Positions 9,980 to 17,623 of a DNA stretch of 64,000 nucleotides are shown piece after piece; within the stretch, counting starts at the first letter, position 1, and every line of letters starts with the position of its first letter. This DNA comes from UBA1952 sp965200035 (lineage in GTDB: Bacteria > Bacteroidota > Bacteroidia > Chitinophagales > Chitinophagaceae). Under the pieces are notes generated by a model that was not told the origin of the DNA, searched no databases, and was given only the letters and a program-made list of their open reading frames with translations. Location of the stretch: NCBI GenBank assembly GCA_965200035.1, contig OZ241334.1, positions 2,046,001-2,110,000 on the forward strand, in the 5' to 3' direction. A program made the translations under genes and the position numbers.

Positions 9980-10804
9980 ATGGAAATGTTTAAGTTGCGT
10001 CATTATATACCTCTTCTGCTTTTTGTAATCCTGTTTCTTTCTTCCTGTGGTGGCGTTCAGAGAACTATTTACTTCCGTACAAATGAGGTGCCCGATTCCA
10101 ACGTGACCTCTCTGCAAGGCCCTGAGAAGCACGAGACAATCATTCAGGCAGATGACATTATGGCTATTACAGTGACCAGTATTAGCACCATCTCTGCTAC
10201 CGATCCGGTAGGTATTTTTAAAGAAGGCGGCACTCCATATATGATTACTGCTGGCAATGTAGGAGCTACAGGTGCGATCAACTCCGGTTATCTGGTAGAT
10301 AAAGACGGCTATATCGATTATCCGGCGCTCGGACGGTTGAAGCTTGGCGGGATGACGATCCGCCAGGCAAAGGAAACCATTGCTGAAAGATTGAAAAATG
10401 AATATGTAAAAGAACCGGTAGTGGAAGTAAGAATTGTTAACTTCAAGATCGTGGTATTGGGAGAAGTGCCAATACAGGGAACCATCCTGGCACCCAATCA
10501 TAAGATCAATATCATTGAGGCCATTGCTGCTTCGGGCGGCATCCCGGCCACCGGACGGAAAGAGAATGTTATGGTGATCCGTGAGAATAATGGCAAAAAA
10601 GAAATTGCCCATCTCAACCTGAATAGCCGGGAGGTTTTCAGCAGTCCTTATTATTACCTGAAGCAGAATGATATTGTCTATGTAGAGCCTTCCAGGATCC
10701 GCAGGCAGGAATCCAATGAATTCCTCAGGCTTTATCTGCCAATTGCCACTACGCTGCTTTCCACAGGACTTACTGTATATGGCATTACCAGATTGGCCAA
10801 ATAA
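9980..10804 (+). CDS. Wza-like polysaccharide export lipoprotein
   Basis: 274 residues. The start is a lipoprotein signal (LLLFVILFLSSCGG) with a lipobox Cys, so the protein is outer-membrane anchored. It carries the Poly_export domain (IIQADDIMAITVTSIS and GYLVDKDGYIDYPALGRLKLGGMTI with Q-A-K-E-T-I-A-E-R following) and then an SLBB domain (IVVLGEVPIQGTI, NIIEAIAASGGI). A C-terminal hydrophobic helix is present (YLPIATTLLSTGLTVYGITRL), which fits the transmembrane helix of Wza-type pores. It would form the outer-membrane channel working with the Wzc-like kinase encoded 32 bases downstream. Confidence 0.93.
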   Translation: MEMFKLRHYIPLLLFVILFLSSCGGVQRTIYFRTNEVPDSNVTSLQGPEKHETIIQADDIMAITVTSISTISATDPVGIFKEGGTPYMITAGNVGATGAINSGYLVDKDGYIDYPALGRLKLGGMTIRQAKETIAERLKNEYVKEPVVEVRIVNFKIVVLGEVPIQGTILAPNHKINIIEAIAASGGIPATGRKENVMVIRENNGKKEIAHLNLNSREVFSSPYYYLKQNDIVYVEPSRIRRQESNEFLRLYLPIATTLLSTGLTVYGITRLAK

Positions 10805-10836
10805 TTCAACAATTCAGTGCAAAAGAAACAGAACCA

Positions 10837-13242
10837 ATGGAAACGAATAATTCATCGCAGATAGCCAGACGATTCAGCAAGCAGATCAATTCTGTTTTCG
10901 ATTATCGGCGGTTGATTGCTTCTTTTCTTGCCAACTGGTATTGGCTGGTGATCTCTATTCTCTTTTTTATCAGTGGCGCGTGGCTCTATCTTCGTTACAA
11001 GACACCGGTTTACTCAGTGGGTAGCACCCTGATGATCGAGGATAAGAGTGACCTGCAAAATTCAGTTCTGGAAAAGTTCAATACTAATAAGCAAAGCTCT
11101 TCAGCTGGTCTCTATAATGAGATATTTATTCTGCAATCTCAGGATCTGATCAGCAAAGTAGTAGACTCTCTGAACCTGAACATCCACTTTTGGGTTAAAG
11201 GCCGCGTAAAGGAAAATGAGATTTATGAGGAAAGCCCGGTGCGTTTTGTGTTTGATAGCTCAGGATATATCGGTGGGAACAGAGAGCTCATCATCAAAGA
11301 AGTGGTAGATGGCCAGTTTGAACTCATTAAAAAAAGCAAAGTTTCACGCATTCTGTATGATGCTTGGACTCAGACAGACTTTGGACGCTTCAAAATCATC
11401 TATACTGCCGGGCCGGCGGTCAATAAAAGATATTTAAAAACAGGCATCAAAGTAAGAATGCAGCCGGTGGCTGATATGACCCAGCAGATAACCGGCTCTT
11501 TTAAGGCGCTACCTGCCGATGGCCGTACCTCCCTGCTAAATCTTTCTTACGTTGACGTGCTGCCATACCGGGGGGTAGATTTTATGAAGATACTAATTCT
11601 CTTTTACCGGCAGAATGAATTGGAGAATAATACAAAGTTTGCTCAGAAAACCCGGGAATTTATCAATCAGCGTGTGGCAGATCTGGAAGGCAGGTTGAGA
11701 TCAATGGATACAAAAGTGGAATCGATCAAGCGAGGTGCCGGTATTGCTGGAGATATGGGCTATTCCGTTAATAGTTACAACACCAGTAAGACCGCATCTG
11801 ACCAGCAGATCCAAGAATTGCTTGTTCAGAAAATGTCTCTTGGCGCGCTTAAGGAGCGCATCCTGAGCAATACCGACAATAATGAAATGCTTTCCGGCGT
11901 TAGCGTACCAGACCCCGTACTGAATAATCTCATTAGCCAGTATAATGCAGCAGCGCAGCAGGCCGGTATGCTTGACCGTACCACCGGTACTAAAAATCCT
12001 TCCCTTCTGCGTGCGCAAAGCGAGGCGGCCAGTCTGCGCAAAGGCATTGCCGACGCCGTTGACAATGTTACACGGGCGGTTGACAATAATATTTCCCGTG
12101 CAACACAGAATTCAAGCAAATACAGCAGCCTCTTATCCGGTATGCCGGAAGTAGACCGCTCTATTAATGATGTGAAACGCGAATATGATGTCTTGCAGGG
12201 AAATTATCTATATCTGTATCAGAAGGGTATAGAAAATGAGATTAATATGTATGCTGCTACGAATAAGTCCAAATTAGTCGTTGCCCCTTACAGCTCTGGT
12301 GGTCCTATCAGCCCTGTGCCCAAAACGATCTATCTGCTCAGCGTTTTCATCGCCTTGGTTTTACCTTCCTCTATCCTAATCGGAAAAGAGTTGCTCAACA
12401 ACAAGGTTACAAATGAAAAAGATATAGAATCGCTGACAGATCTTCCGATCATTGGTAGCATCAGCAAAGACAAGCATAATCTGGATGTGGTTGTTGGCGA
12501 GAAGGTGCGTACAGGTATTGCAGAGCAGTTTCGTCTTATACGGGCCAATCTTGAATTTATGGCCACCGGCGCTAATAAAAAGGTGCTGATGATTACTTCC
12601 AGCATTAGTGGTGAGGGTAAATCGTTCATATCGCTCAATCTGGGACTTACCATGGCGTTGGCATCGAAAAAAGTAGTGGTAATGGAGTTTGACCTTCGCA
12701 AGCCCAAGCTTTCAGAGCGGCTGGATATCCCGAGAGAAGGTGGCATCAGCGGATACCTGGCAGACCTGGTGGGGCTCGATAAGGTGATCAAGCCTTCCGG
12801 CATCCATCCAAACTTTTATATTGCCAATTGCGGACCGATGCCACCTAATCCCGGTGAACTGCTGATGCTGCCAAAGGCAAAGCAGCTTATTGAAGATCTG
12901 CAGGAGATGTTTGACATAGTGCTTATCGATACTGCCCCGCTTGGCCTAGTATCCGATTCACTAATTCTCTCCCAGTATGCAGGTGTGACATTATTTATAA
13001 CACGCCAGGCATATACCATAAAGGAGCAGGTCAAAATGCTGGATAATGTGACTAAAGATGGGAAAATAAAGAATGCAGCAATTATTTTTAATGGAGTAGA
13101 TCACAGCAAAAAATATGGCTACGGGTATGGCTACGGCTACGGGTATGGCTACGGTTACGGGTATGGAAACGGCAGCGGCTATTATGAGGATGATGTGCCG
13201 CAGAAAAAAGGACTCAAAAAATTGCTTGGAAAAAAGAAATAA
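10837..13242 (+). CDS. Wzc-like polysaccharide co-polymerase and tyrosine autokinase
   Basis: 801 residues. The N-terminal Wzz domain has a first membrane helix near residues 30-50 (WYWLVISILFFISGAWLY), a long periplasmic part with coiled-coil stretches, and a second helix near residue 495 (IYLLSVFIALVLPSSILIG). The cytoplasmic BY-kinase domain has Walker A ITSSISGEGKSF (about residue 588), Walker A' VVMEFDLRKPKL and Walker B IVLIDTAP. The C-terminus is a tyrosine cluster of nine Tyr-Gly units plus two further Tyr, the expected autophosphorylation tail, followed by a lysine-rich end. It controls chain length and export with the Wza-like lipoprotein; the PHP phosphatase upstream should reverse its phosphorylation. 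A terminator follows directly. Confidence 0.95.
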   Translation: METNNSSQIARRFSKQINSVFDYRRLIASFLANWYWLVISILFFISGAWLYLRYKTPVYSVGSTLMIEDKSDLQNSVLEKFNTNKQSSSAGLYNEIFILQSQDLISKVVDSLNLNIHFWVKGRVKENEIYEESPVRFVFDSSGYIGGNRELIIKEVVDGQFELIKKSKVSRILYDAWTQTDFGRFKIIYTAGPAVNKRYLKTGIKVRMQPVADMTQQITGSFKALPADGRTSLLNLSYVDVLPYRGVDFMKILILFYRQNELENNTKFAQKTREFINQRVADLEGRLRSMDTKVESIKRGAGIAGDMGYSVNSYNTSKTASDQQIQELLVQKMSLGALKERILSNTDNNEMLSGVSVPDPVLNNLISQYNAAAQQAGMLDRTTGTKNPSLLRAQSEAASLRKGIADAVDNVTRAVDNNISRATQNSSKYSSLLSGMPEVDRSINDVKREYDVLQGNYLYLYQKGIENEINMYAATNKSKLVVAPYSSGGPISPVPKTIYLLSVFIALVLPSSILIGKELLNNKVTNEKDIESLTDLPIIGSISKDKHNLDVVVGEKVRTGIAEQFRLIRANLEFMATGANKKVLMITSSISGEGKSFISLNLGLTMALASKKVVVMEFDLRKPKLSERLDIPREGGISGYLADLVGLDKVIKPSGIHPNFYIANCGPMPPNPGELLMLPKAKQLIEDLQEMFDIVLIDTAPLGLVSDSLILSQYAGVTLFITRQAYTIKEQVKMLDNVTKDGKIKNAAIIFNGVDHSKKYGYGYGYGYGYGYGYGYGNGSGYYEDDVPQKKGLKKLLGKKK
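13114..13167 (+). repeat. In-frame 6-bp tandem repeat coding the Tyr-Gly tail of the kinase
   Basis: Nine consecutive six-base units of the form ta(t/c)gg(n) encode (Tyr-Gly)9. Many units are identical at the DNA level in a 12-base pattern (tatggctacggg), so slippage could change the number of phosphorylatable tyrosines without shifting frame. Confidence 0.9.
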
Positions 13243-13243
13243 G

Positions 13244-13280
13244 AAAAAGCAGGCCTTTTAAGAAAGCCGGCTTTTTTCTT
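13244..13280 (+). terminator. Terminator after the Wzc-like gene
   Basis: Two bases behind the stop codon, aaaaagcaggcc and gccggctttttt form an interrupted stem (AAAAAGC-GGC against GCC-GCTTTTTT) with a run of six T. This separates the phosphatase/Wza/Wzc unit from the regulatory genes downstream. Confidence 0.7.
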
Positions 13281-13396
13281 TATAGTAGGTTCCCATTCCC
13301 GCATAAGATGATTCTGTTTAATTGATAGTATCGGGGTAGTGCTATATTGCCTTTGAGCATTAAAGAGAAAATCACCTCTTTAAAAAATTAAGTACT

Positions 13397-13404
13397 TATC
13401 TTTG
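13397..13404 (+). promoter_or_regulatory. Consensus -7 box of the regulator/UpxY unit
   Basis: TATCTTTG is a perfect TAnnTTTG match 23 bases before the GTG start of the winged-helix regulator. With a start site about 7 bases downstream the leader would be very short. It supports the GTG start and a separate transcription unit for the regulator, UpxY gene and possibly the whole exopolysaccharide operon. A -33 TTG at normal spacing is not evident. Confidence 0.6.
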
Positions 13405-13427
13405 AGTAAATTTTCTACTCAATTTAA

Positions 13428-13958
13428 GTGATAGAGGCGTTGATTTCATCTAAGACACGTATTAAGCTGTTGCTGAAATTTTTCCTGAACGCCAGCAATA
13501 AAGCTTATCTGCGCGGTCTTGCAGAGGAGTTTGGTGAAAGCAGCAATGCCATCCGGCTGGAACTGAATAAGCTTGAAGCCGCCGGTATGATATCCGCAGA
13601 GATGGAAGGCAATAAAAAACTTTTCAGCGCAAATCGTAAACATCCGCTTTTTAGTGAGCTGCATAGCATCCTGATGAAATATGTAGGTATTGATCAGATC
13701 ATCGAGCAGGTTTTATCTCAGTTAGGTGAGGTTAGTAGGGTATATTTGACAGGTGAGTTTGCCAAAGGAAGAGATAATCTAATTATTGATCTTGAGATTA
13801 TAGGTGATGTGAATGCTGTATATCTTACAGAGCTGCTAGAAAAGGTAAGAGCTATGCTTACCCGGAAAATTCGGTATATCGTTTTTTCAGAAGTGGAATA
13901 TAATGCTTTGCCGGAAAGCAACCGGCAGATGCCGAAGGTGCTTATTTGGAGTAAGTAA
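13428..13958 (+). CDS. Winged-helix (ArsR-like) regulator with a nucleotidyltransferase-like C-terminal half
   Basis: 176 residues, GTG start placed by the -7 box just upstream and by the conserved beginning IEALISSKTRIKLLLKFFLN. Residues 1-70 form a winged helix (LRGLAEEFGESSNAIRLELNK then LEAAGMISAEMEGNKKLFSA). The second half (about 95-170) contains VYLTGEFAKGRDNLIIDLEIIG, reminiscent of the minimal nucleotidyltransferase fold, although the usual Gly-Ser start of that motif is Gly-Glu and catalysis is doubtful. Genes of this type recur next to UpxY-like genes at the head of Bacteroidota polysaccharide loci, so a role in controlling this locus is a fair inference. UpxY gene follows 51 bases on. 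Confidence 0.82.
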   Translation: MIEALISSKTRIKLLLKFFLNASNKAYLRGLAEEFGESSNAIRLELNKLEAAGMISAEMEGNKKLFSANRKHPLFSELHSILMKYVGIDQIIEQVLSQLGEVSRVYLTGEFAKGRDNLIIDLEIIGDVNAVYLTELLEKVRAMLTRKIRYIVFSEVEYNALPESNRQMPKVLIWSK

Positions 13959-14009
13959 CTGAAAATGAATGGTTTGCATAATAGCTCATGTGACTGAGGA
14001 GGCGAAGCT

Positions 14010-14507
14010 ATGTCAGGGAAAAAGGAATGGTATGTAATCTATACAAAGCCGCGCTGGGAGAAAAAAGTTTTCGAAGCTCTTCAAAAGCAGGAAATAACGG
14101 CCTACTGTCCTTTAAACAGAACAGTAAAGCAATGGAGCGACCGAAAAAAAATCGTTGAAGTGCCGCTTTTTTCTTCTTATGTATTTGTGCAGATATTACC
14201 GGAAGAGACAGCGAGGGTACGCATGACTCCCGGTGTAGTCAACTTTTTATACTGGCTGGGAGAAAAAGCATTGATCCGGGATCATGAAATAGAAGCACTG
14301 CGAACATTTGTAAGCAATAACGAATATATTATTATCGAGCCCCTGAGCTACCGGGAAGGAGATAACTTTGAGATAAAAACAGGTCCTTTTACCGGACAAA
14401 AGGCTGTTGTGAGGGCAGTTAAAAAAAAGAAAACGGAACTGGTTTTGGAAAGCCTTAATTTAAAGCTGGTAGTAACTAATAATCCTGTACATGATAAGCG
14501 GTCGTAA
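14010..14507 (+). CDS. UpxY-family transcription antiterminator (NusG-like)
   Basis: 165 residues. The NusG N-terminal (NGN) domain covers about residues 5-100 with KEWYVIYTKPRWEKKVFEAL, VPLFSSYVFVQI and MTPGVVNFLYWLGEKALI. A KOW-like segment follows (FEIKTGPFTGQKAVVRAVKKKK). In Bacteroides, UpxY proteins bind RNA polymerase in the 5' leader of their own capsule operon and prevent early termination. Here the gene is followed by a leader of about 1 kb before the first export gene, which fits that mode. Start is the ATG at 14010. Confidence 0.92.
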   Translation: MSGKKEWYVIYTKPRWEKKVFEALQKQEITAYCPLNRTVKQWSDRKKIVEVPLFSSYVFVQILPEETARVRMTPGVVNFLYWLGEKALIRDHEIEALRTFVSNNEYIIIEPLSYREGDNFEIKTGPFTGQKAVVRAVKKKKTELVLESLNLKLVVTNNPVHDKRS

Positions 14508-14510
14508 GTA

Positions 14511-15265
14511 CTAAAATCTATGAATAAGAATGTCTTTATGGGCAGATTATCAGGCTGCGGAAGCACATATGCCTGGTAACCATATCCCCGATAGCGTTGA
14601 AGAATACCAGTTACAATGCCATCATCAATGCAGTTCTCTTCAAGCTGAAGATGCTGTACTTCCAGCCCCTCGTCTCTATTTATAAAGTTTTTATGAAACA
14701 AAACCCCTCTTTCAGAGGAAAAAACGTTTCCTCATGGATATATTGCCAATATCGACTAACAATAAGCGCCCACCTGACTTAAGCAAGGACACAGTACTAT
14801 CTATAAATTTGAATATACAGCTGTAGCCGAAAATAACCGGAAGTACGCTGTAGGAATTGATAAGGTTAAAATAGCCTTTATAATTAGCTAGGAGATCAGA
14901 TGTTTCATCAGGAAATGCGCCCGAAATATTTGTTATATGATCCTCATCCGGCAACAGGTACAGCATTTCTTTAGAATCAACCATTACAAGCCGGGAATTA
15001 TTCTGTTGGCAAATTTTGCTGATCATTGCCGGTATATCACTGCATTCTGGTCCAATTTCAAGCCACACAGTATTTTGGGATACACCTGATCTGAATTGCA
15101 ATTTATAGATGATGTCATTAAAATCGCTTCTTCTTTACCAGCCCGGTATGTATCTGGAAAGCCGATTTTTTCATATTTGGATAACGAATGATTAAGGGCC
15201 ATACTTTTAAAATCCTCAAAGCGGAGGTTTGCAAAATGACTATTATTTGATTGATTTAGTAAATG
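14511..15265 (-). pseudogene. Decayed class I SAM-dependent methyltransferase gene, at least three frameshifts
   Basis: Reading leftwards, three frames join into one methyltransferase-like protein. The first part reads NLRFEDFKSMALNHSLSKYE, KIGFPDTYRAGKEEAIL; a one-base loss in the A-run at about 15118-15123 shifts to NDIIYKLQFRS and VWLEIGPECSDIPAMI (motif I), with LLKSGGRLLLVDIGNISMRK near the end. A second shift at about 14715-14725 leads to ERGVLFHKNFINRDEG and IDDGIVTGILQRYRGYGYQA, YVLPQPDNLPI. A third near 14537-14540 restores KDILIHRF and a stop at 14511. No single frame covers more than about 130 residues. The neighbouring genes are intact, so random sequencing error is unlikely. It lies antisense to the operon between the antiterminator and wzm. 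Confidence 0.8.
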
Positions 15266-15505
15266 TCAATAAGTAAAGTGTCAAATTTAGATGTTACATA
15301 GCAGCAAAAAATAAAAATTTTCTATACGCTTTCGCTAAATAATTAAAATGTTAACTAAATTACATGTATAATGCAATAATTAATTTACCTTTATATATAT
15401 CTATATATATATGAACTTGTGAATTAAAATTACCCGCATTGGTCAGTAGCTATAGCCATCAATTAGCCTTTTGTCAGGAACATCAATAAATTAATATTAT
15501 ATATT
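15266..15505. promoter_or_regulatory. AT-rich leader upstream of the ABC exporter genes
   Basis: This gene-free stretch is strikingly AT-rich. It holds TACCTTTA at 15386-15393, a near match to the Bacteroidota -7 box, and a TA dinucleotide tract. Together with the pseudogene it makes a leader of about 1 kb between the UpxY gene and wzm, where antitermination would be expected to act. No clear rho-independent hairpin was found by eye. Confidence 0.4.
15392..15412. repeat. TA dinucleotide tract
   Basis: Two blocks of alternating T and A separated by one C, together about 21 bases, 94 bases before the wzm start. It could be a melting-prone or slippage-prone site; nothing more can be said. Confidence 0.7.
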
Positions 15506-16372
15506 ATGAACGCTCAGTTAAACCAGCTGGATCATGATGAGTGGACGGAAGTCATTCAGCCTCACAGCAATCTGTTTGATCTAAGGTTACGGGAAGTATG
15601 GAGATATAGAGATCTTCTTTTCTTAATGGTCAAGCGAGATTTTGTGGCTACTTATAAACAAACATTACTAGGGCCTGTTTGGTTTTTCCTGCAGCCAATT
15701 CTTACTACGCTCACCTTTACCGTTATTTTCGGCAGGATCGCCAAGCTGAGTACAGACGGCGTGCCTATGGTACTCTTCTATCTGGCGGGCATTACTCTCT
15801 GGAACTATTTTGCGGAATGCCTGAACCGAACGGCTACTGTGTTTCGTGATAATGCCAGTGTTTTCGGCAAGGTTTATTTTCCGCGGCTGGTAATGCCGCT
15901 CTCTATTGTAGTCAGCAATCTGATAAAACTCGCCATCCAGTTCAGCCTTTTTCTTCTATTCTGGGTTTATTATCTGATTACTAAAGATCAAGTGCATCCC
16001 AATGTTACCATATTACTGATCCCTGTCCTGGTCTTCATGATGGGAGGACTCGGTCTTGGCTTTGGAATGATTATCTCCGCTATGACCACCAAATACCGCG
16101 ATCTGGTATTTCTGCTTACATTCGGCGTCCAACTCCTGATGTATGCAACACCGATCATCTATCCCTTATCCGCAATCAGCAATCAATACAGGTGGCTTAT
16201 CCTGCTGAATCCAATGAGTTCTATTATCGAAGCATTCCGATATGCCTTTATCGGTAGCGGTACATTCAGCATTGCCGGGTTGTGCTATAGCTTTGGAGTG
16301 ATGGTTCTGCTCGTAGCTGTAGGAACCGTTATTTTCAATAAGGTGGAGAAAAATTTCATGGATTCAATCTGA
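15506..16372 (+). CDS. wzm: ABC-2 type polysaccharide exporter, permease subunit
   Basis: 288 residues with about six membrane helices. The start region RDLLFLMVKRDFVATYKQTL and LGPVWFFLQPILTTLTFTVIF is the hallmark of the Wzm/KpsM/TagG permease family; FPRLVMPLSIVVSNLIKLAI and a C-terminal RWLILLNPMSSIIEAFRYA agree. With the Wzt-like ATPase it would move a lipid-linked glycan across the inner membrane. The glycosyltransferase gene downstream starts immediately after its stop and splits wzm from wzt. Confidence 0.95.
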   Translation: MNAQLNQLDHDEWTEVIQPHSNLFDLRLREVWRYRDLLFLMVKRDFVATYKQTLLGPVWFFLQPILTTLTFTVIFGRIAKLSTDGVPMVLFYLAGITLWNYFAECLNRTATVFRDNASVFGKVYFPRLVMPLSIVVSNLIKLAIQFSLFLLFWVYYLITKDQVHPNVTILLIPVLVFMMGGLGLGFGMIISAMTTKYRDLVFLLTFGVQLLMYATPIIYPLSAISNQYRWLILLNPMSSIIEAFRYAFIGSGTFSIAGLCYSFGVMVLLVAVGTVIFNKVEKNFMDSI

Positions 16373-17566
16373 TTGCACCTTGTCCGATTGGCTGCTCATA
16401 AATTTCAGTGCTCATTGAAGAGATATAAAAAATATATATTATTTCTGGTAAGTTGTATAAGGCTTGCCCGGGCGTTTTCTAAGGCGCGTGTTATCTTCAT
16501 CTTTCCATTCTATCAACCAGGCGGGGCAGAGCGGGCACATCTGGATATTGTAAAAGCACTCAATAATAAAAGAAATATAGTCATATTTACCCAGCCATCT
16601 GTTGTGACAGCTTTTAAAAAGGATTTTTTTGATGCCGCTACCTGTATTGATTTCCCGGAGATTAGCCAGCACCGGAAGACTGTAGTATTCTTTTACAGCT
16701 TGCTTATCTGGTTGATCAATAAGCGCACCACTTCGTTATCTCTTTTCAGCGCTAATGCATTCCGTTATTACTGCCTGCTTGATCGTATTCAAAATCCGGT
16801 CATCAGGAAGATAGACTTGTTGCACGCTTTCAGCTTCCCGGATCCCGGCATTGAAGATACCAGCGTTTATTCAGTGCCCTTGCTGGATGCAAGAGTAGTC
16901 AGCAATGAAAAGACCCGTCGGGATTATGCTGACCAGTACAGGCGGCTCGGCATCTCGCCGGAATATCTCAGCAGGATAAAAGTAATTGACAACGCTACTA
17001 TAGTGCCGGCATCGCAGCCGGCAAAGGATATCAGCAGTCAGCTCAGTATATTGTATTGCGGTCGGGGCACCTACGAAAAAAGGCCACAACTTTTTATTGA
17101 TATTGCTGCACGAATGAAAGGTAAGGCACTGTTCTCTATGATCGGCGATCTAGCAGTACTCAGTGATCAGATCAGGGCGGCGGGCATTTATTACAGCGGC
17201 GGCCCGGCTACAAATCCGGAGATAGCAGCCGCATATTTTAAAGCCCATGTGCTGGTGCTTACTTCTCTGAGAGAGGGTTTCCCGATGGTGATCATGGAGG
17301 CCATGGCACAGGGCATCGTTTGCATTTGTACTGATGTAGGAGCTATATCAGAGCATATCTGCCATGGAGAAAACGGATTTTTGGTGTCTGGCTCAGCAAA
17401 TGAGGCACTTATTGAAGTCCGCGTTACAGAATTGCTGTTATTGCTCAATAGCGACCGGAGGCTACTGGCCCGGTTATCCGAAGCCGCTTACCGACATGCA
17501 CAAAAACACTTTAGTTATAATAGCTTTGCAGCAAGCTACCGCCGGCTTTTAACATCTACTGACTGA
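16373..17566 (+). CDS. Glycosyltransferase, GT4-like, between wzm and wzt
   Basis: Up to 397 residues. The first possible start is a TTG that directly abuts the wzm stop; no ATG exists before the conserved part, so the exact start is unsure. The N-terminal Rossmann half has VIFIFPFYQPGGAERAHLDI, the glycine-rich loop and His-Asp pattern of GT-B enzymes. The C-terminal half carries ILYCGRGTYEKRPQLFIDIA and LREGFPMVIMEAMAQG, the EX7E-type nucleotide-sugar site of GT4, then DVGAISEHICHGENGFLV. It likely adds one retaining linkage to the polymer in the cytoplasm. Donor and acceptor cannot be read from sequence. Confidence 0.85.
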   Translation: MHLVRLAAHKFQCSLKRYKKYILFLVSCIRLARAFSKARVIFIFPFYQPGGAERAHLDIVKALNNKRNIVIFTQPSVVTAFKKDFFDAATCIDFPEISQHRKTVVFFYSLLIWLINKRTTSLSLFSANAFRYYCLLDRIQNPVIRKIDLLHAFSFPDPGIEDTSVYSVPLLDARVVSNEKTRRDYADQYRRLGISPEYLSRIKVIDNATIVPASQPAKDISSQLSILYCGRGTYEKRPQLFIDIAARMKGKALFSMIGDLAVLSDQIRAAGIYYSGGPATNPEIAAAYFKAHVLVLTSLREGFPMVIMEAMAQGIVCICTDVGAISEHICHGENGFLVSGSANEALIEVRVTELLLLLNSDRRLLARLSEAAYRHAQKHFSYNSFAASYRRLLTSTD

Positions 17567-17623
17567 TATATAACTTGCATTTTTTAAATTAAAAGCCACA
17601 CAGATTTAAGTTTAATAAAAAAT

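Noticed and set aside
9974..10612. Open frame of 212 codons on the minus strand
   Set aside because: Antisense to the Wza-like gene, which has lipobox, Poly_export and SLBB patterns.
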